Shown here one piece after another: positions 23,382 to 35,600 of a stretch of DNA of 64,000 nucleotides (within the stretch, counting starts at the first letter, position 1; each line of letters opens with the position of its first letter). The notes below the pieces were generated by a model. That model searched no databases. It was not told the origin of the DNA and saw nothing but the letters and a program-made list of their open reading frames with translations. Position numbers and translations under genes: made by a program. This stretch comes from Siderastrea radians. Lineage: Eukaryota; Cnidaria; Anthozoa; Scleractinia; Rhizangiidae. The stretch spans positions 27,197,875 through 27,261,874 of the forward strand of contig OZ024895.1 of assembly GCA_964017195.1 (NCBI GenBank), read 5' to 3'.

Positions 23382-23604
23382 TCTTGAAATTCCCTCTGTT
23401 CCTTTGGTATCCACGTGATCGTGAGTACCTTGGAGAGCCCACGCATTAGATGGTCAGCAGCTTTACATTTTGATCACGCGCACAAGGCTAACTGGCAAAG
23501 CATATTTTTTTACATGGCGGATCTTCGTTGCCGGTGACTGGAAGACTTTTTCCTTCTTCTGGCATTTTAAACGTTAGCAAGTCAAAATTACCAACCACAC
23601 GGAA
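23382..23604. promoter_or_regulatory. Probable bidirectional promoter
   Basis: This 223-bp gap separates the starts of the minus-strand small membrane protein and the plus-strand importin alpha. It includes CACGTG-like and CGCG-containing words (around 23413 and 23475), with no TATA box at a useful distance. Head-to-head housekeeping genes this close commonly share a promoter; sharing here is inferred from geometry only. Confidence 0.5.
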
Positions 23605-26600
23605 ATGTCCACTAAAACAGCAGACTCGAGACATAAGTATTATAAAAACAAGGACAAGGATCTACCGGTAAGTAATATATTTATTGTATTATCAGTGTGG
23701 CGGGGTTATTTGAATGTGTCTGTCGGTATGCATCGTGCAGCATGTGATTCAGCAGTAAGGTTTTATAATCTGTACTGCCGTGAAAAGTTCTGCTATATGA
23801 AGTGATAGCTTTTGAGTTGGATAAAGGCAATTAGGTGCTTGATTTTGGTTTGTTCAAGTACGTAATAAGTTGTTTGCAGTTTGCACCAGTTGTGCAGTAC
23901 TTCATGTGGACGAACCTCGTTGGTTTTGTTATGTTTTGGAAACATTTTAACAGTAAGTACATGGAGTTACAGTAGTTAGTCACTGAGAAAGATGTTTTAT
24001 TATAAATTGGTGTTGTTTAATTTTATAAGGGGGAATGTTCAAGTTATTGAGTAAAACAGGCACGTAACATAGAACAAGACATCTCACACAGTAAAGTTGG
24101 CTCTAATTAGCACCATCTTCGCGACTTCTTTGGCTTTCGTTACTTTTAGGGGACTCGTGCAATATAGGAAAAAAAATGTCTAAATGATTGAGTGACCATT
24201 GCGCCACTCCTTTCTCTGTTTTTACAATGAAAACAACAGCTTTTGAATTCCATTGTCTTTTTTTAATGTCCATTGGTTGAAGTCTTACATGAATGTCCTT
24301 TTGACTGTACAATAAGAAATTCGTTTTACCTCATTTCTAAATGAAGAGTGACCAGTCTGATTTCTAAGCTCTGAAATAGTAGAGGCTTGAGAGCAACCAA
24401 AGCATATTTTTGTAACATCTCTGTCATGTTCCTCGATCAGAGGATACATTGATCTCTCTGTTTCCCTAACACAGACTAAAGCTGCAATTATATGTAGTCC
24501 TGTCAATAATGGAAGTTTGCTTCTAAGGTGACTTGTCAACGCTATTGACAGGTGTCATCTGCATAGTACTTTTTTGCACACATGGTTCTTATTGCCTGTT
24601 TTTCCAATTCTTCTGTTTTACAATAACCTTAGAAACTGGAATCCCAGTGGCTGCCGTGTCTCAAAATATGTAAATTGATCTGTTTATCAAGTGCCGTAGG
24701 ACTTCTATTTGTACCATTGTTATCAAGCTTTGTGATAACTTGTCTTATTGTATATCTATAACCACCGTCTTTTGATTGTAAAGAGCACTCGTAGGTAGTG
24801 AGATGGCAATTGTGAAAATAAAATGAATGAAGACTGAGTGGCAAAGGGGTTGAAGATTGACTCCAACATCTGCTTTCCTTATTTCACATCCACTGACATA
24901 GAGCTTGACAAAAAGGATTATAGGCTCTTTTCAATGTTGATAAGAAATACTATATCCTCTTCCAATATCCAACACTTCACTGTAACTTACATGACAAGTT
25001 CTTCTGTTATGCAACTATCTCTAACTTCATGAGTACAGGATGTACAGTTTTATTGTTCCTTGTCAGAGTTGCCAAAAGTTATGAAAATTTAAAGAAACTT
25101 TGTCTTGTGCTGGTAAAGAGTGAGCTGCTTACATGGAGGTGCAGTAGAAAGTGTGTCATACTGCTGATCAAAAGTTTGGAGGGTTGGTGATTAGAGGCTA
25201 AATTGGTCTTTTCATTGTCATGCTGTCTCAGACAAGAACCTTAATGTCTTTCTCTGCCAAGATGTATATGGAGTATCCCTTTGATGGACTAGCTACCCAT
25301 CCAGGGCAGTGCTCCAAGTTACCACTGTTCTTGTTATAATGGAATTGACAATCATGCAAAATCAAGCCATGAAAAAACCTCCCTATAGTCTAGTTCCAGA
25401 GTCTCCTCCAAGTATCTTTGCTTTGCTAGTACATGTAGGACATTGGGACTGTGGCTTATATTAGTTAGAGCATCTAACTGTTTTGTGGAAAGTTATTGCC
25501 AGGCTTTTGATTTGGAAAGGCAGATTTTTTCATGTTAGTCCCATGCACATACTAAACTAAATACACTTTATTTTGTCTGAGATTAACATTTCTCATATTT
25601 TTCGTTATTATTTCATCACCATATCCTGAGTGCAGTAGGTATTGTATGAGTTTGTTTATTTTGAAAGCATTTGTTAAAGTAAGGTTGTAAATATCACTGT
25701 TTTAAAACATATGTTTGAGTGAATGCATTGTTTGTTGTTTTACTTGCTAAAATGTAATCCCACAAATATGAAATGTTGAGTCTACAAATCTGTGATTTTG
25801 AAGACAGAGAAGAAACAAACTGTGGCTTTCAAATTCCCCTGCCTGATTTAAGATTTGCATGAACAGTTTTAGACTGAAAATTTGTTGTTAGAAAAAAAAA
25901 TAATTAAAAAAATTAGCAACCTCGTTCCCAGGGTCTCTCTCTCTCCGCCCCCCAGAGCGAGAGAAGAGAGACCCTGGTTGAGTCTGGTCACGTGCCTCCT
26001 GGACAAATTAGAACATAAGGGAGGGGTCCTCTAATGTCAAGTATTTTGTCGCGTTGTCGTTTGTCGATTTCAAAACGAGGCTATCAATCGCGCCCCGAAC
26101 TTTGAAGACCGCGAAGGATCAGAAAACGAGTGGTCGCAGTCTGCAGGCCGCCGTTTCGAATAGCATCTATTCGAACATAAATTTCAAAGTCAAGCAAGTG
26201 GTTTGTCTCGAGGCAATTTATCGTGGACGAGATGTTGTTGCCGTTTTACCGACTGGATATGGAAAGTCCATGATATTCCATCTTCTACCTTCGCTATTCC
26301 TCGACAAAATTAAGTGTGAAAGTCGAGTAGCGCCATCTCCTGAATCAACACGAATAATGAAATAAACAACGCCATCCAAACACGGCCGCAATTCTATATT
26401 TATTTCACAAGTAGCCGACCTAAGCGAACTGAATAATTGAAAGCATTCCTAAAAATAAATGTACCTTTGGTTCAACAAAACTTTCCTGCCGATTGCTGGC
26501 CTGAAGGTTTTCCAGCGGCTCTGGTTGGTCAATCTACAGAAAAAGAAATATCATAGTAAACGATGAAGAAATAAACAACGAACGGGTAGAGCGAATACAC

Positions 26601-29600
26601 ATACGGTAAGCTTACACGTCAGTATAAATTCTGATTTTATTTCACAAGTCTAGAGCCAAATTACTAGCGAATTGAATGAATGAAAACGAGCTTAAAAATA
26701 TATTTACCTTTGGCTGAGCTTCACTTTCCTGCAGTTTCCAGGGTTGGGAAATCTCCAGTACCTCAAGGTCATCCTGAATGAAAGAGCGAGAAAATGTGAG
26801 GTGTCTAAATTTTGTCATCAACATGAAAAAACATAACGCGCGGACTGCCGTCGTTCGCGTAAAATAATCAAGACCGGAGCAATGTAAAATCATTTTCCTG
26901 TTCTAACCTCCATTTCTGTACAAGACTGGACGCTTAACTGCTCTTCGGCGGCAACGGCAGGAAAACTCAGTCCGCGACGACTCGTTTCTGATCCTTCGCG
27001 TTCTTCAAAGTTCGGGGCGCAGACGGCGACACATCGATACAACGCTTCACCCGTTCGCTTCTTTCGAAGTAGCGTTGACTTTCAGATATGATGCCCTTAA
27101 ATTCTTTAAAGTTCTTTAACCTTCTTTCACAAGGCCTACATAATAGATGTGGCCTTAATTCTTCGTTTACTTTGAGAAGCAGAGGCCTTCCGTAAACCTC
27201 TTCGGCCACGGCAAGCAATTGCTTGTTGGCTTCCGCAAAAAGATTTTTGCAATAATTCACGTCTTTAACAAATCCACACAACCTGCAACAACTTGGATTT
27301 CTGTTACTGGACGATTGATAAATTTTTTTCGGCGTTTGCACTGGATTGCACTGCGACATGGCCGTAATGCAACATACCGGAACCACGTGAAATATGTGTT
27401 TATTTTGGTGGCAACACTTTACGCTCTGCTGTAGGCTTAGTATTGACAAAAACACTCTAAGCCGCCCCTCCCATCAACGATTTTTTTGTCACCCCCCAAA
27501 TTCTGGGGGGCACGTGACCAGACCCAACCAGGGTCTCTCTTCTCTCGCTCTGGGGGGCGGGGAGAGAGAGACCCTGGGAACGAGGTTGAAAAATTAGTTG
27601 TTATTGTTTTAAACAACTTTTGATTTGTTGCGCATTTTCAGGCTCTAAGGCAAAGAAGAAATGAAGTCACTGTTGAGCTGAGAAAGGTTTGTTGTTTCAA
27701 CAAACATGCTTTTAAACAGAGTTGCACCAAACACTAAGGGCCGATTATTTAAATGAAGTCTTACTTAGACCGTGGTTTAAGGCAACAAATAAACCTCTAC
27801 CTCTGTTTACAAGTGGGTTATTTGTAAGAAATAAATGTTGTAGTAGTCTGTGCTACATGTTTACTTGACATTTATAGTAGTAAAGAAGGTATGCATATTT
27901 AGGTATGCCAGATTGAAATCGATTTACGGTAGACCGTGGTTTTGTTAAACCTCCTCTAAACTTTGTTAAATAACCAGCCCTAAATGTGCTAATTTGGTTG
28001 TGTTGTTCTTGTTTACATCAGGCCAAAAGAGATGACTGTGTGCAAAAGAAAAGAAATGTTCCACAGGATATTGTAGATGAAAAGGATGAAAATTTACAGG
28101 TAGGCACCATACAAGGTATTGTATTTACTCGAGTAAGCGCTGCGGTGCGCTTTAAATTTTTAGTGTTTAAGATGCGGTGCTTATTCGGGGGCGGCGCTTG
28201 TTTGAGGGCTGCGCTCTTTAAAAAAACATAATATTTGTACATGATAACAAGCAAATGTTAACAAAGAAAATATAATGAAATGTACCCACTTCGAGCTGAA
28301 AAACATCATAATACAGGAGAATAAATTTCGGAGGCTTGTTTAGATTGACTTGTACCGTCCTTGTTAATTAGTTTTGCTCCTGCAACATTGATTAAGTCTG
28401 ATGATGGGATTAGGCGCCGCACTGTTTTGAATGAATGTGGCGCTTATTCGAGGGTGTCGCTCTTTAATATCTTAGCTCTCATATGCGGGGCTTCTCTCTC
28501 ATGCATTGAGCGCGCGCGCTGTTGAAGAAATGTGGAGATATATTGCGCTAGTTGGCACTTTAATATCTATGCATGGGTTTAACTCTCTTAAATGTTTGGT
28601 GACCCCATATTTTCTTTTGATTGATCACTTTCTTTGTCGATTATCTACGTTTTGTGAAAAATTAAAGAAAATCTGTATTATGGAAGTTTGATGTTTTTCA
28701 ACTTTTCTGCCCTCGCATCGTCGAATTTTGCTATTATTGTAGCTGCACGGAGTTTGTAAAAGTCCATCTTAAGGTTCAGTTTAATTTAAAGGATGACACC
28801 AGTTCAAATTATTTACTTGGCAGACCCATTTAAATAAAATTTGACTAGGAAAGTGGGTCTACAGTGAATCGTTTTTAATATTTTTCAACTAACAAGTACC
28901 GAGGCCATGTCGAGTTACGAGGACTGACGTGTCAAAATTGGGGTAGTTTTCCAGGCGCTTTATTTCGTAAACGAAGTCGGTGACCCCCTAATTTTTTTGC
29001 ATTTCTGACATAGGTAACTCGTTATCTGACTGTAGCCAAACTATTAAAAAATCTGTGTTGTAGAAGTTTTTCACGCGAACATCCTTAATTGAGGGCAGCG
29101 CTTAATTGAGTAAATAGGGTATACTAGACAATCAAATCATTTTGATGTTGAAATAATGTCAAACAGTTAGTCTTACATGTTAAGCACCTCTGTTATAGTG
29201 ACATTGTTGGCATCAAGGTACTTTGCTCATCTCTTTTTACCCAGCTGTATGGTACCTGCAAATATTCCTAACTTGTCATAATTAATTGGAAAAAATGGGA
29301 AAACATTAAGAAGACAATACCTTAAGAATGAACCTATGTGCACAGAAACAGGTCCGAGATGGCAAGACTAATACTGTACAAACTATCATAGCTAGAAACA
29401 TTGAGAAAATATTACTGATACTGTACAAACAAACTACCGTAGTTCAAAAATGGAGAAAGACAAGACTAATACCTTACAAATGTACTAAGAATGTGATAGT
29501 AATTGGCAGAAAAGAAGTTTGCATGCAATCTTTACATCTTTTATGAAAATTATGCATCTGCATCTCAGGTGTATTCTGGTTAGCTCTGCATTTCTTCTTG

Positions 29601-32600
29601 CACATAAAGTTCTTATTACAGCTGTGATGGAACTAAATTTATCACAACATTTCGAAATTAACAAGTAGCCAACATTGCTGGTAACTAGGTCAAACTGAAA
29701 GCTCACAAATGTTTGGCTTGTTGTCTACCACCAAGGTTAAGCACTACTTAGTTTACTCCATATTTCCAGTGAAAACTGATTGAGAACACTATTAGAAAAG
29801 ATGTCAAGTCTGTGGCTATTTTAGCCTTCTCTGAATAAAGGTTTGTCTATAAACAACCAAGATGGTTGCCCACCTTAACCTTGTTTGGTGATGTATTCAG
29901 TTTCAAATCAACTCAAGAAAATGTCCATTCTTTTTAATTATCTGGACTCCCAACTATAAGATGATTTTATGTGTTCTCACCATGTCCAGATGATCAATTT
30001 TTGAGTGTAGCATAAGATACACTGTACTTCATTAAAACATCACACTATGCTACATTACAATACATTATCATTGCAGTACATCATCACAATAATCACTACA
30101 TAATCTTGGTTCAAAAAGTGGAGTCATAAGTGTTTTTCTGTTTTGTTTCATAGGGGAAAAGCCTACAAAGTATTGTTTTGGTAAGCAAACAAACATGGTG
30201 ACTATAAAATTATGGATTGTATTTCTTATTAGCACAGCAAGCATTTTAGTGGGAAATTGTTAATAAACTGGTTATTGGGAGTGTTTGTGAATGAGTATTA
30301 GCCATTTTAATTCCTTCCAGAAATGAAGACCTACCTTATCCAGAAAGTGTAGCAAATGAACCAACTTCTACTTTATTTAAAATTTTTTACATCAATGGAC
30401 TGGCCCACAGGTAGCAGTTGCTAATCTAGGTGGGCTAGTGATACATAAGCACAGCACTGGCTGACTAAAGACTGTTTTAATGTGTGTAACATGGTTTACT
30501 CTCCTTTAGAATGCTAGCAGCCAAGATCCAACAGAGCAGCTTGGTGCTGTGCAAGCAGCTAGGTTAGTACATCTTTTGTAATGGACAGAGTTAAGCGTGC
30601 ATTTTGATTGGTCTTAGGGAGTTTGTTATTATTTAAATTACAGATCTATGCATGAATGATGTAGTGAGCCCAAGAGTTCTCCTCTCACAAATCATCACCA
30701 GGAAGATTTTTAAAAAATACACTTCTAATTTTGTGCCAATAACCAATATCCAAAACAATGTATGAAACAAATAGATTCCATTTGGCTGTGCATGCTTACT
30801 CTGGTAACACACAGAGGATGTCAAAAGGTGTTAAGAACATCAGTCATGCTACGAGCCACAGGCGAGTAGTGTACTTCTATTGTTCTTACCACATTTTGAC
30901 ATCCTCTGTGCGCTGTCGGAGTACCACACACGGCCAAATGGTAGATTCTAGGATCTTAGGAAATTGAAAATCATTGTAATTATAAATTAGCTAAAGAATT
31001 GGTTATCATCATAGCTAGCCTATACCCTTAGTTATTTCATAGTAAATTGCAGTAAATGTAGGGAAAAGTCGTAAGGTCTAAGTTCTTATTTGTTAAGGAC
31101 ATTTGTTAAGGTTTGTGTATTTTTGAGTGTCTTTGTATGTTCTCATACGTTTATTCCAGAAACCCCAAATTAAAGAATTTAACTATTTAATCAAACTTCA
31201 CATAACTTGTGAAATTGTCTTCGTCGTCAAGGAAACTTTCCTTTTTCCTCTATATTGTCATCTTGCATTCACAGTTTATTATATAGGAAAAGAAAATGAG
31301 TTTGTGGATATCAACAATCTACATATCCCCTGTTTCTAGTGTTTTTATGAAGCGCTTTTTATCATTTCATTAAATTCTTATTTATTATTCTTTGCTTCCA
31401 GAAAGCTTCTTTCCAAAGATCGTAATCCACCTATTGATGAACTGATTGAGTAAGTAGCAGTTTGTCCCCAGGAGATATTGGCATCCTTGTATGACATATC
31501 TTGTAGTTGCAGAATATAGCTAGAATATAGCTAAATAACTAAGGCTTAGTATTTCAACAACCAAGCGTGCAGTAGGGTACCAGGTGGTGTCTGTTATATA
31601 TTATAATTGTAGTACTTACAGTATGTTGATGTGCTTATGGCTCAGTCCAATCACAGATCATGTGTATGCACATTATACTGGTACAATACCAGATATAACA
31701 TGTCCTACTTTATTAGTATTCTTTATGTAAAATATACTTATGAGACCCTTAAAAACACAGGGTTCAAAATAGCAGCCGGCTGTCGGCGACAGCCGGCACT
31801 TTGGTCACTCTTGCCGGCGATTTTTCACCCAAGAAATAGAAAAAAAATGACATCCCATCCCTTGATTGGCAAAATCAACGTCCCTGGAACGTCATAGTAA
31901 ACGTTTCGTATCAATAAATAGCCTGTTCCAGGCTCCGAGATAGTGGGGAAAAGAGCGAAGAGAAAACAAGGGCGAAAAAACGCGCGGGGGCTGGGGAGAG
32001 ACTAGTCTCCCGCGTGTGAATTATTTTCGCGTTCCCCTTCCGTTCGTGCCGACCCTTCTATCTGAGAGCCTGGAACAGGCTATATCAGAAAGCAATTCAG
32101 TTCTCTTTTAGGAACCAGGCAAATTTTTATTCACGATTTCTTTGTTACCAACGCGTCTTCAATCCTGTCCACTTAGCACCTTGTCGCTTTTTTCGTGTGC
32201 TTTTGCCTTCTCATCCAATTTTATTTGCTGGAGACCAAAGGAAATGTACCGTCGCGCTGAAAATCAGCGTCACTGTTGCGGCATTTATCATTTTCAAAGG
32301 CGTAATCTAAATTGTGAAACACCAGGCAGCAAGCGACCCTGCCAGTCCGCCATCAACGAGATTTCCATGCTCAAGAGAAAAATCGAGCAGTCAGAAACGT
32401 CGATAGTTAAACTTCAGGCCCACACAGAAAACTGGGCACATGCCCAAGAGACTCGCGCTATGTCGCAAAAGCAAACATCACTCCTGACGAGGAGTTTAAG
32501 ACAGAAATACACTCCATAAAGAGAGAGGACAAGCGAAAATTCCTAGGCGCACTAACCAAGTTTAAGTTATCGCTTTGTTGAATGCAACAATGATAAGTTG

Positions 32601-35600
32601 CGAAGAGCGAAATCTGATAAATGTAGGTCAAAGAGGAGCACTGATTGGGTTTAGCATAACGCCACATGCTCAGTTAAACAGTAGTTAATGTTCTACACTC
32701 TTCTATCACTTGAGTGGAAAAGATACATCGCTGGCATATTCTCGCTGTGGAATGTTGACAAAAAGGAGATAGAAGAGTTTATTGTCCTAGCAAATAGTCA
32801 CCACCCGACCCAATTAAATTTACAGCTGAAATCTCAGACAAAGAAATAAACTTCCTGGATACCACTCTTTTCAAAGGCGAAAGATTCACACATTTTAAGC
32901 CGACAGAGACTTTCCAGTACACTCACTTCTCTTCCTGCCACCCACCAGGGGTAGAAAAAGGTTTATCAAAGGCGAAGCCCTCCGTCTTCTTAGAACAAAC
33001 TCTTCAGGGAAATCTTTCGTTGAGAATATCACCCAATTCAAAACGCGCCTCCGTGCGATAGGCTACCCCAACAGTCTAGTAGAAAGAATAACGTCCGAAG
33101 TCAAATTTAGTGAAAGGAAGTCGGCACTTCAACAAAGAGAGACAATGCGGAAAAAATTCAGACAATCTTCCTTTCGTATAAACGTTTGTAAGAACATCCT
33201 TTTGAGCAAATGGCACTCAAATTAAAATCGACCATTGCTAAGAGAAATATCCCAACACATTAGCACGAGCATATAAGCCACGTTTGGCCTGTCAACACTT
33301 TATTCTATACGTGGGATAGGTGCTTGTTCATTCTTGTTGACAGCCGGCAAAAAATCAGCCTTGAGAAAAAAAGCCGTCAAATTCAGGCTGAAAGCTCTGA
33401 TTTTATTTTGGACCCTGAAACATCTTTGAGGTCCTTTATGAGAATATTAATAAGGTGACCATAGGATTTCACTGGGCTGACCAAATTTATTTCAGTAGGC
33501 TTTTCAGTAAATCTTGGCAATTTTCTATTTTGATGAATGGAAATTTATCAAAAATGCTCCAAACAATCCATTTTAATTATATTCAAACAAAAGGAAACCA
33601 AGCACCTGATTTTTATCTCTGGAGACCCTACAGTACATGTCATATTTACATTTTTGCCATTTGATGTTCCACTGAAATTTGTCAAGGTCTGAGAACAGAG
33701 GATGGTACTCGTATGACTGGACAAAATTTGGCATGAGGAAAAATGGCATTCACACTTGTAAAATGTAGTTGATGACATCAAGTTAGTGTATCTTGCAAAG
33801 TACCTCAACTGTCAGGACACAAACAAAACTCATGACAAAGAACAATGAACTCACTGCAAAACAACAAAAACTCATGGCAAGACAAAAGGAACTGAGGGCA
33901 AAATAATGAGAACACGAGGTGACACCATGCTTTTCCTAGGTCATAAGAAACTTGCAAAAAATTTACTAGAGGAAAGGGTGGATGGAGAGGTGGATTCAAC
34001 AAGTGGCAAACAAAAACACACGAGGTAGAAGCATGAAGGCTCGTATCAATGCCACTATAACCAGCAACTTCCTGCTATGGGTTTTTCACCTCCACTGGGG
34101 CAAACTTTCCTTGGTTTGCTGTGATTTCTCATCGTTCCGCCATAAGTTTTCATTGTTTGTGTTGCCTCAAGTTCTTGTTGTTTTGCCACGTATTTTAGTT
34201 GCCTTGCTGTCATGTTTTGCTGGGGGTTTCTTTGTACATCTACAGTAACACGTGTGAACCACCTATGTGTAACAAAGTTAACAATCTCGTACCCAGAGTC
34301 ATCAGGCCTCTTGGTCAGCAGGTGGTTGCCAGGAGAGACTCTGGGATAATGGAAAAAATTTGATTTTTTGATTCGCTGTTCCTGGACTGTTAACTGGAGC
34401 AAAACTAAGAACCGTTAACCCACAGGATTCCTGTGGTAACAATTCCATTACCCCCTAGAATCTCTCTTGGCGACCACCTGCTGACCAAGAAGATTGCAAA
34501 GTTACATGTAATAAAAATGCACCTAGTGCTTGCATGCCATCATAAGTTCTTAACAGTTATGTAATCTAGTTTTTATTTTAACATCAGGCACAAACTTTCT
34601 TGCTGGACTTAAAAGTAATCAAAAGATTAAGAAATTCAACATTACTTGGCAGACAATAAGTGCAAGACATTTAATATGTAATAATGTTCACTTGTTGTTT
34701 ATTTTTAGCTCTGGTATTCTTCCAGTTCTTGTCAAGTGCTTGGAGAGAGATGATAAGTAAGTCAAACCTAAGAATATGGGTGTGTTTGTTTTATGGATGC
34801 ATTAACCATAAAAAGAAGGGAAAACTGCCTTAAACCAACAATTTCTTGCTCATTAGTAAACCTTATTCTGGATGATGGTGGTCATGTAGCACTGAGTTTA
34901 GAAAAATCAGCTTTTGAAAAATTCAGTTAAATGAATTTTCATTGACTGGTGAAAAAGAATAATTATGTTTTCTTCCTAAATTCTGGCTCTAGCATTCCTT
35001 CCAAAAACATGTAATACTACTTACTCTCTTTCCAATTGGAGCAATTTTGCTGAATTAATTGGTTTTTTATTTTAGTTGAATTTTGTAAAGTCAGTATCTT
35101 AGTAGATTGTATTACTTTGTTATTGTTTTGCAACAATTACTGAAACTGTTCTGATGCAAGTTGTGTCTTAATTTGAAAGTTGGTGTCATTGAATGGTGAT
35201 TTGTTTCTTGTCTTGTAGCCCTTCCCTTCAGTTTGAGGCAGCGTGGGCATTAACAAACATTGCATCTGGTACTTCAGAACAAACTAAGGCTGTTGTCAAA
35301 GCTGGTGGGTCCATAATGATCATGTCCTTGAGTGACTTTACAAGCACCACTTGTTTTCATTTAGTCCTAGTTTTTCTTTCATCATCATGTTATAAATTAG
35401 GTGTTGACAAAGAGAACAAAGTAAACATGTCTGGTAAATAAGGGATTTCAAACATATTTTTATTGCATTGTGTATTTTTACTGTTAGATGCTGTGAAGTA
35501 TTTTATGAAGTTGTTGGAATCACCACATCAGAATGTATGTGAACAAGCTGTCTGGGCGCTGGGGAACATTATTGGTAAGACTGAGTCAGATTAGGTAAAA

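Larger units (their letters stand above)
25917..27588. mobile_element. Mutator-like DNA transposon, decayed, in importin intron 1
   Basis: Terminal inverted repeats of 64 bp (25917-25980 and 27525-27588, starting CAACCTCGTTCCCAGGGTCT) continue imperfectly to about 86 bp. Each contains an internal hairpin (CCAGGGTCTCT ... AGAGACCCTGG). The 9-mer AAAAATTAG flanks both ends (25908-25916 and 27589-27597), a size that suggests a Mutator-like or related transposase. Inside are a minus-strand zinc-finger gene relic (26465-27359) and a plus-strand helicase fragment (26085-26365). No transposase is recognised. The element ends 53 bp before importin exon 2. Confidence 0.85.

Noticed and set aside
28396..28420. 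CTGATGATGGG in importin intron 3, considered as a hammerhead
   Set aside because: No GAAA box at a suitable distance and no stems.
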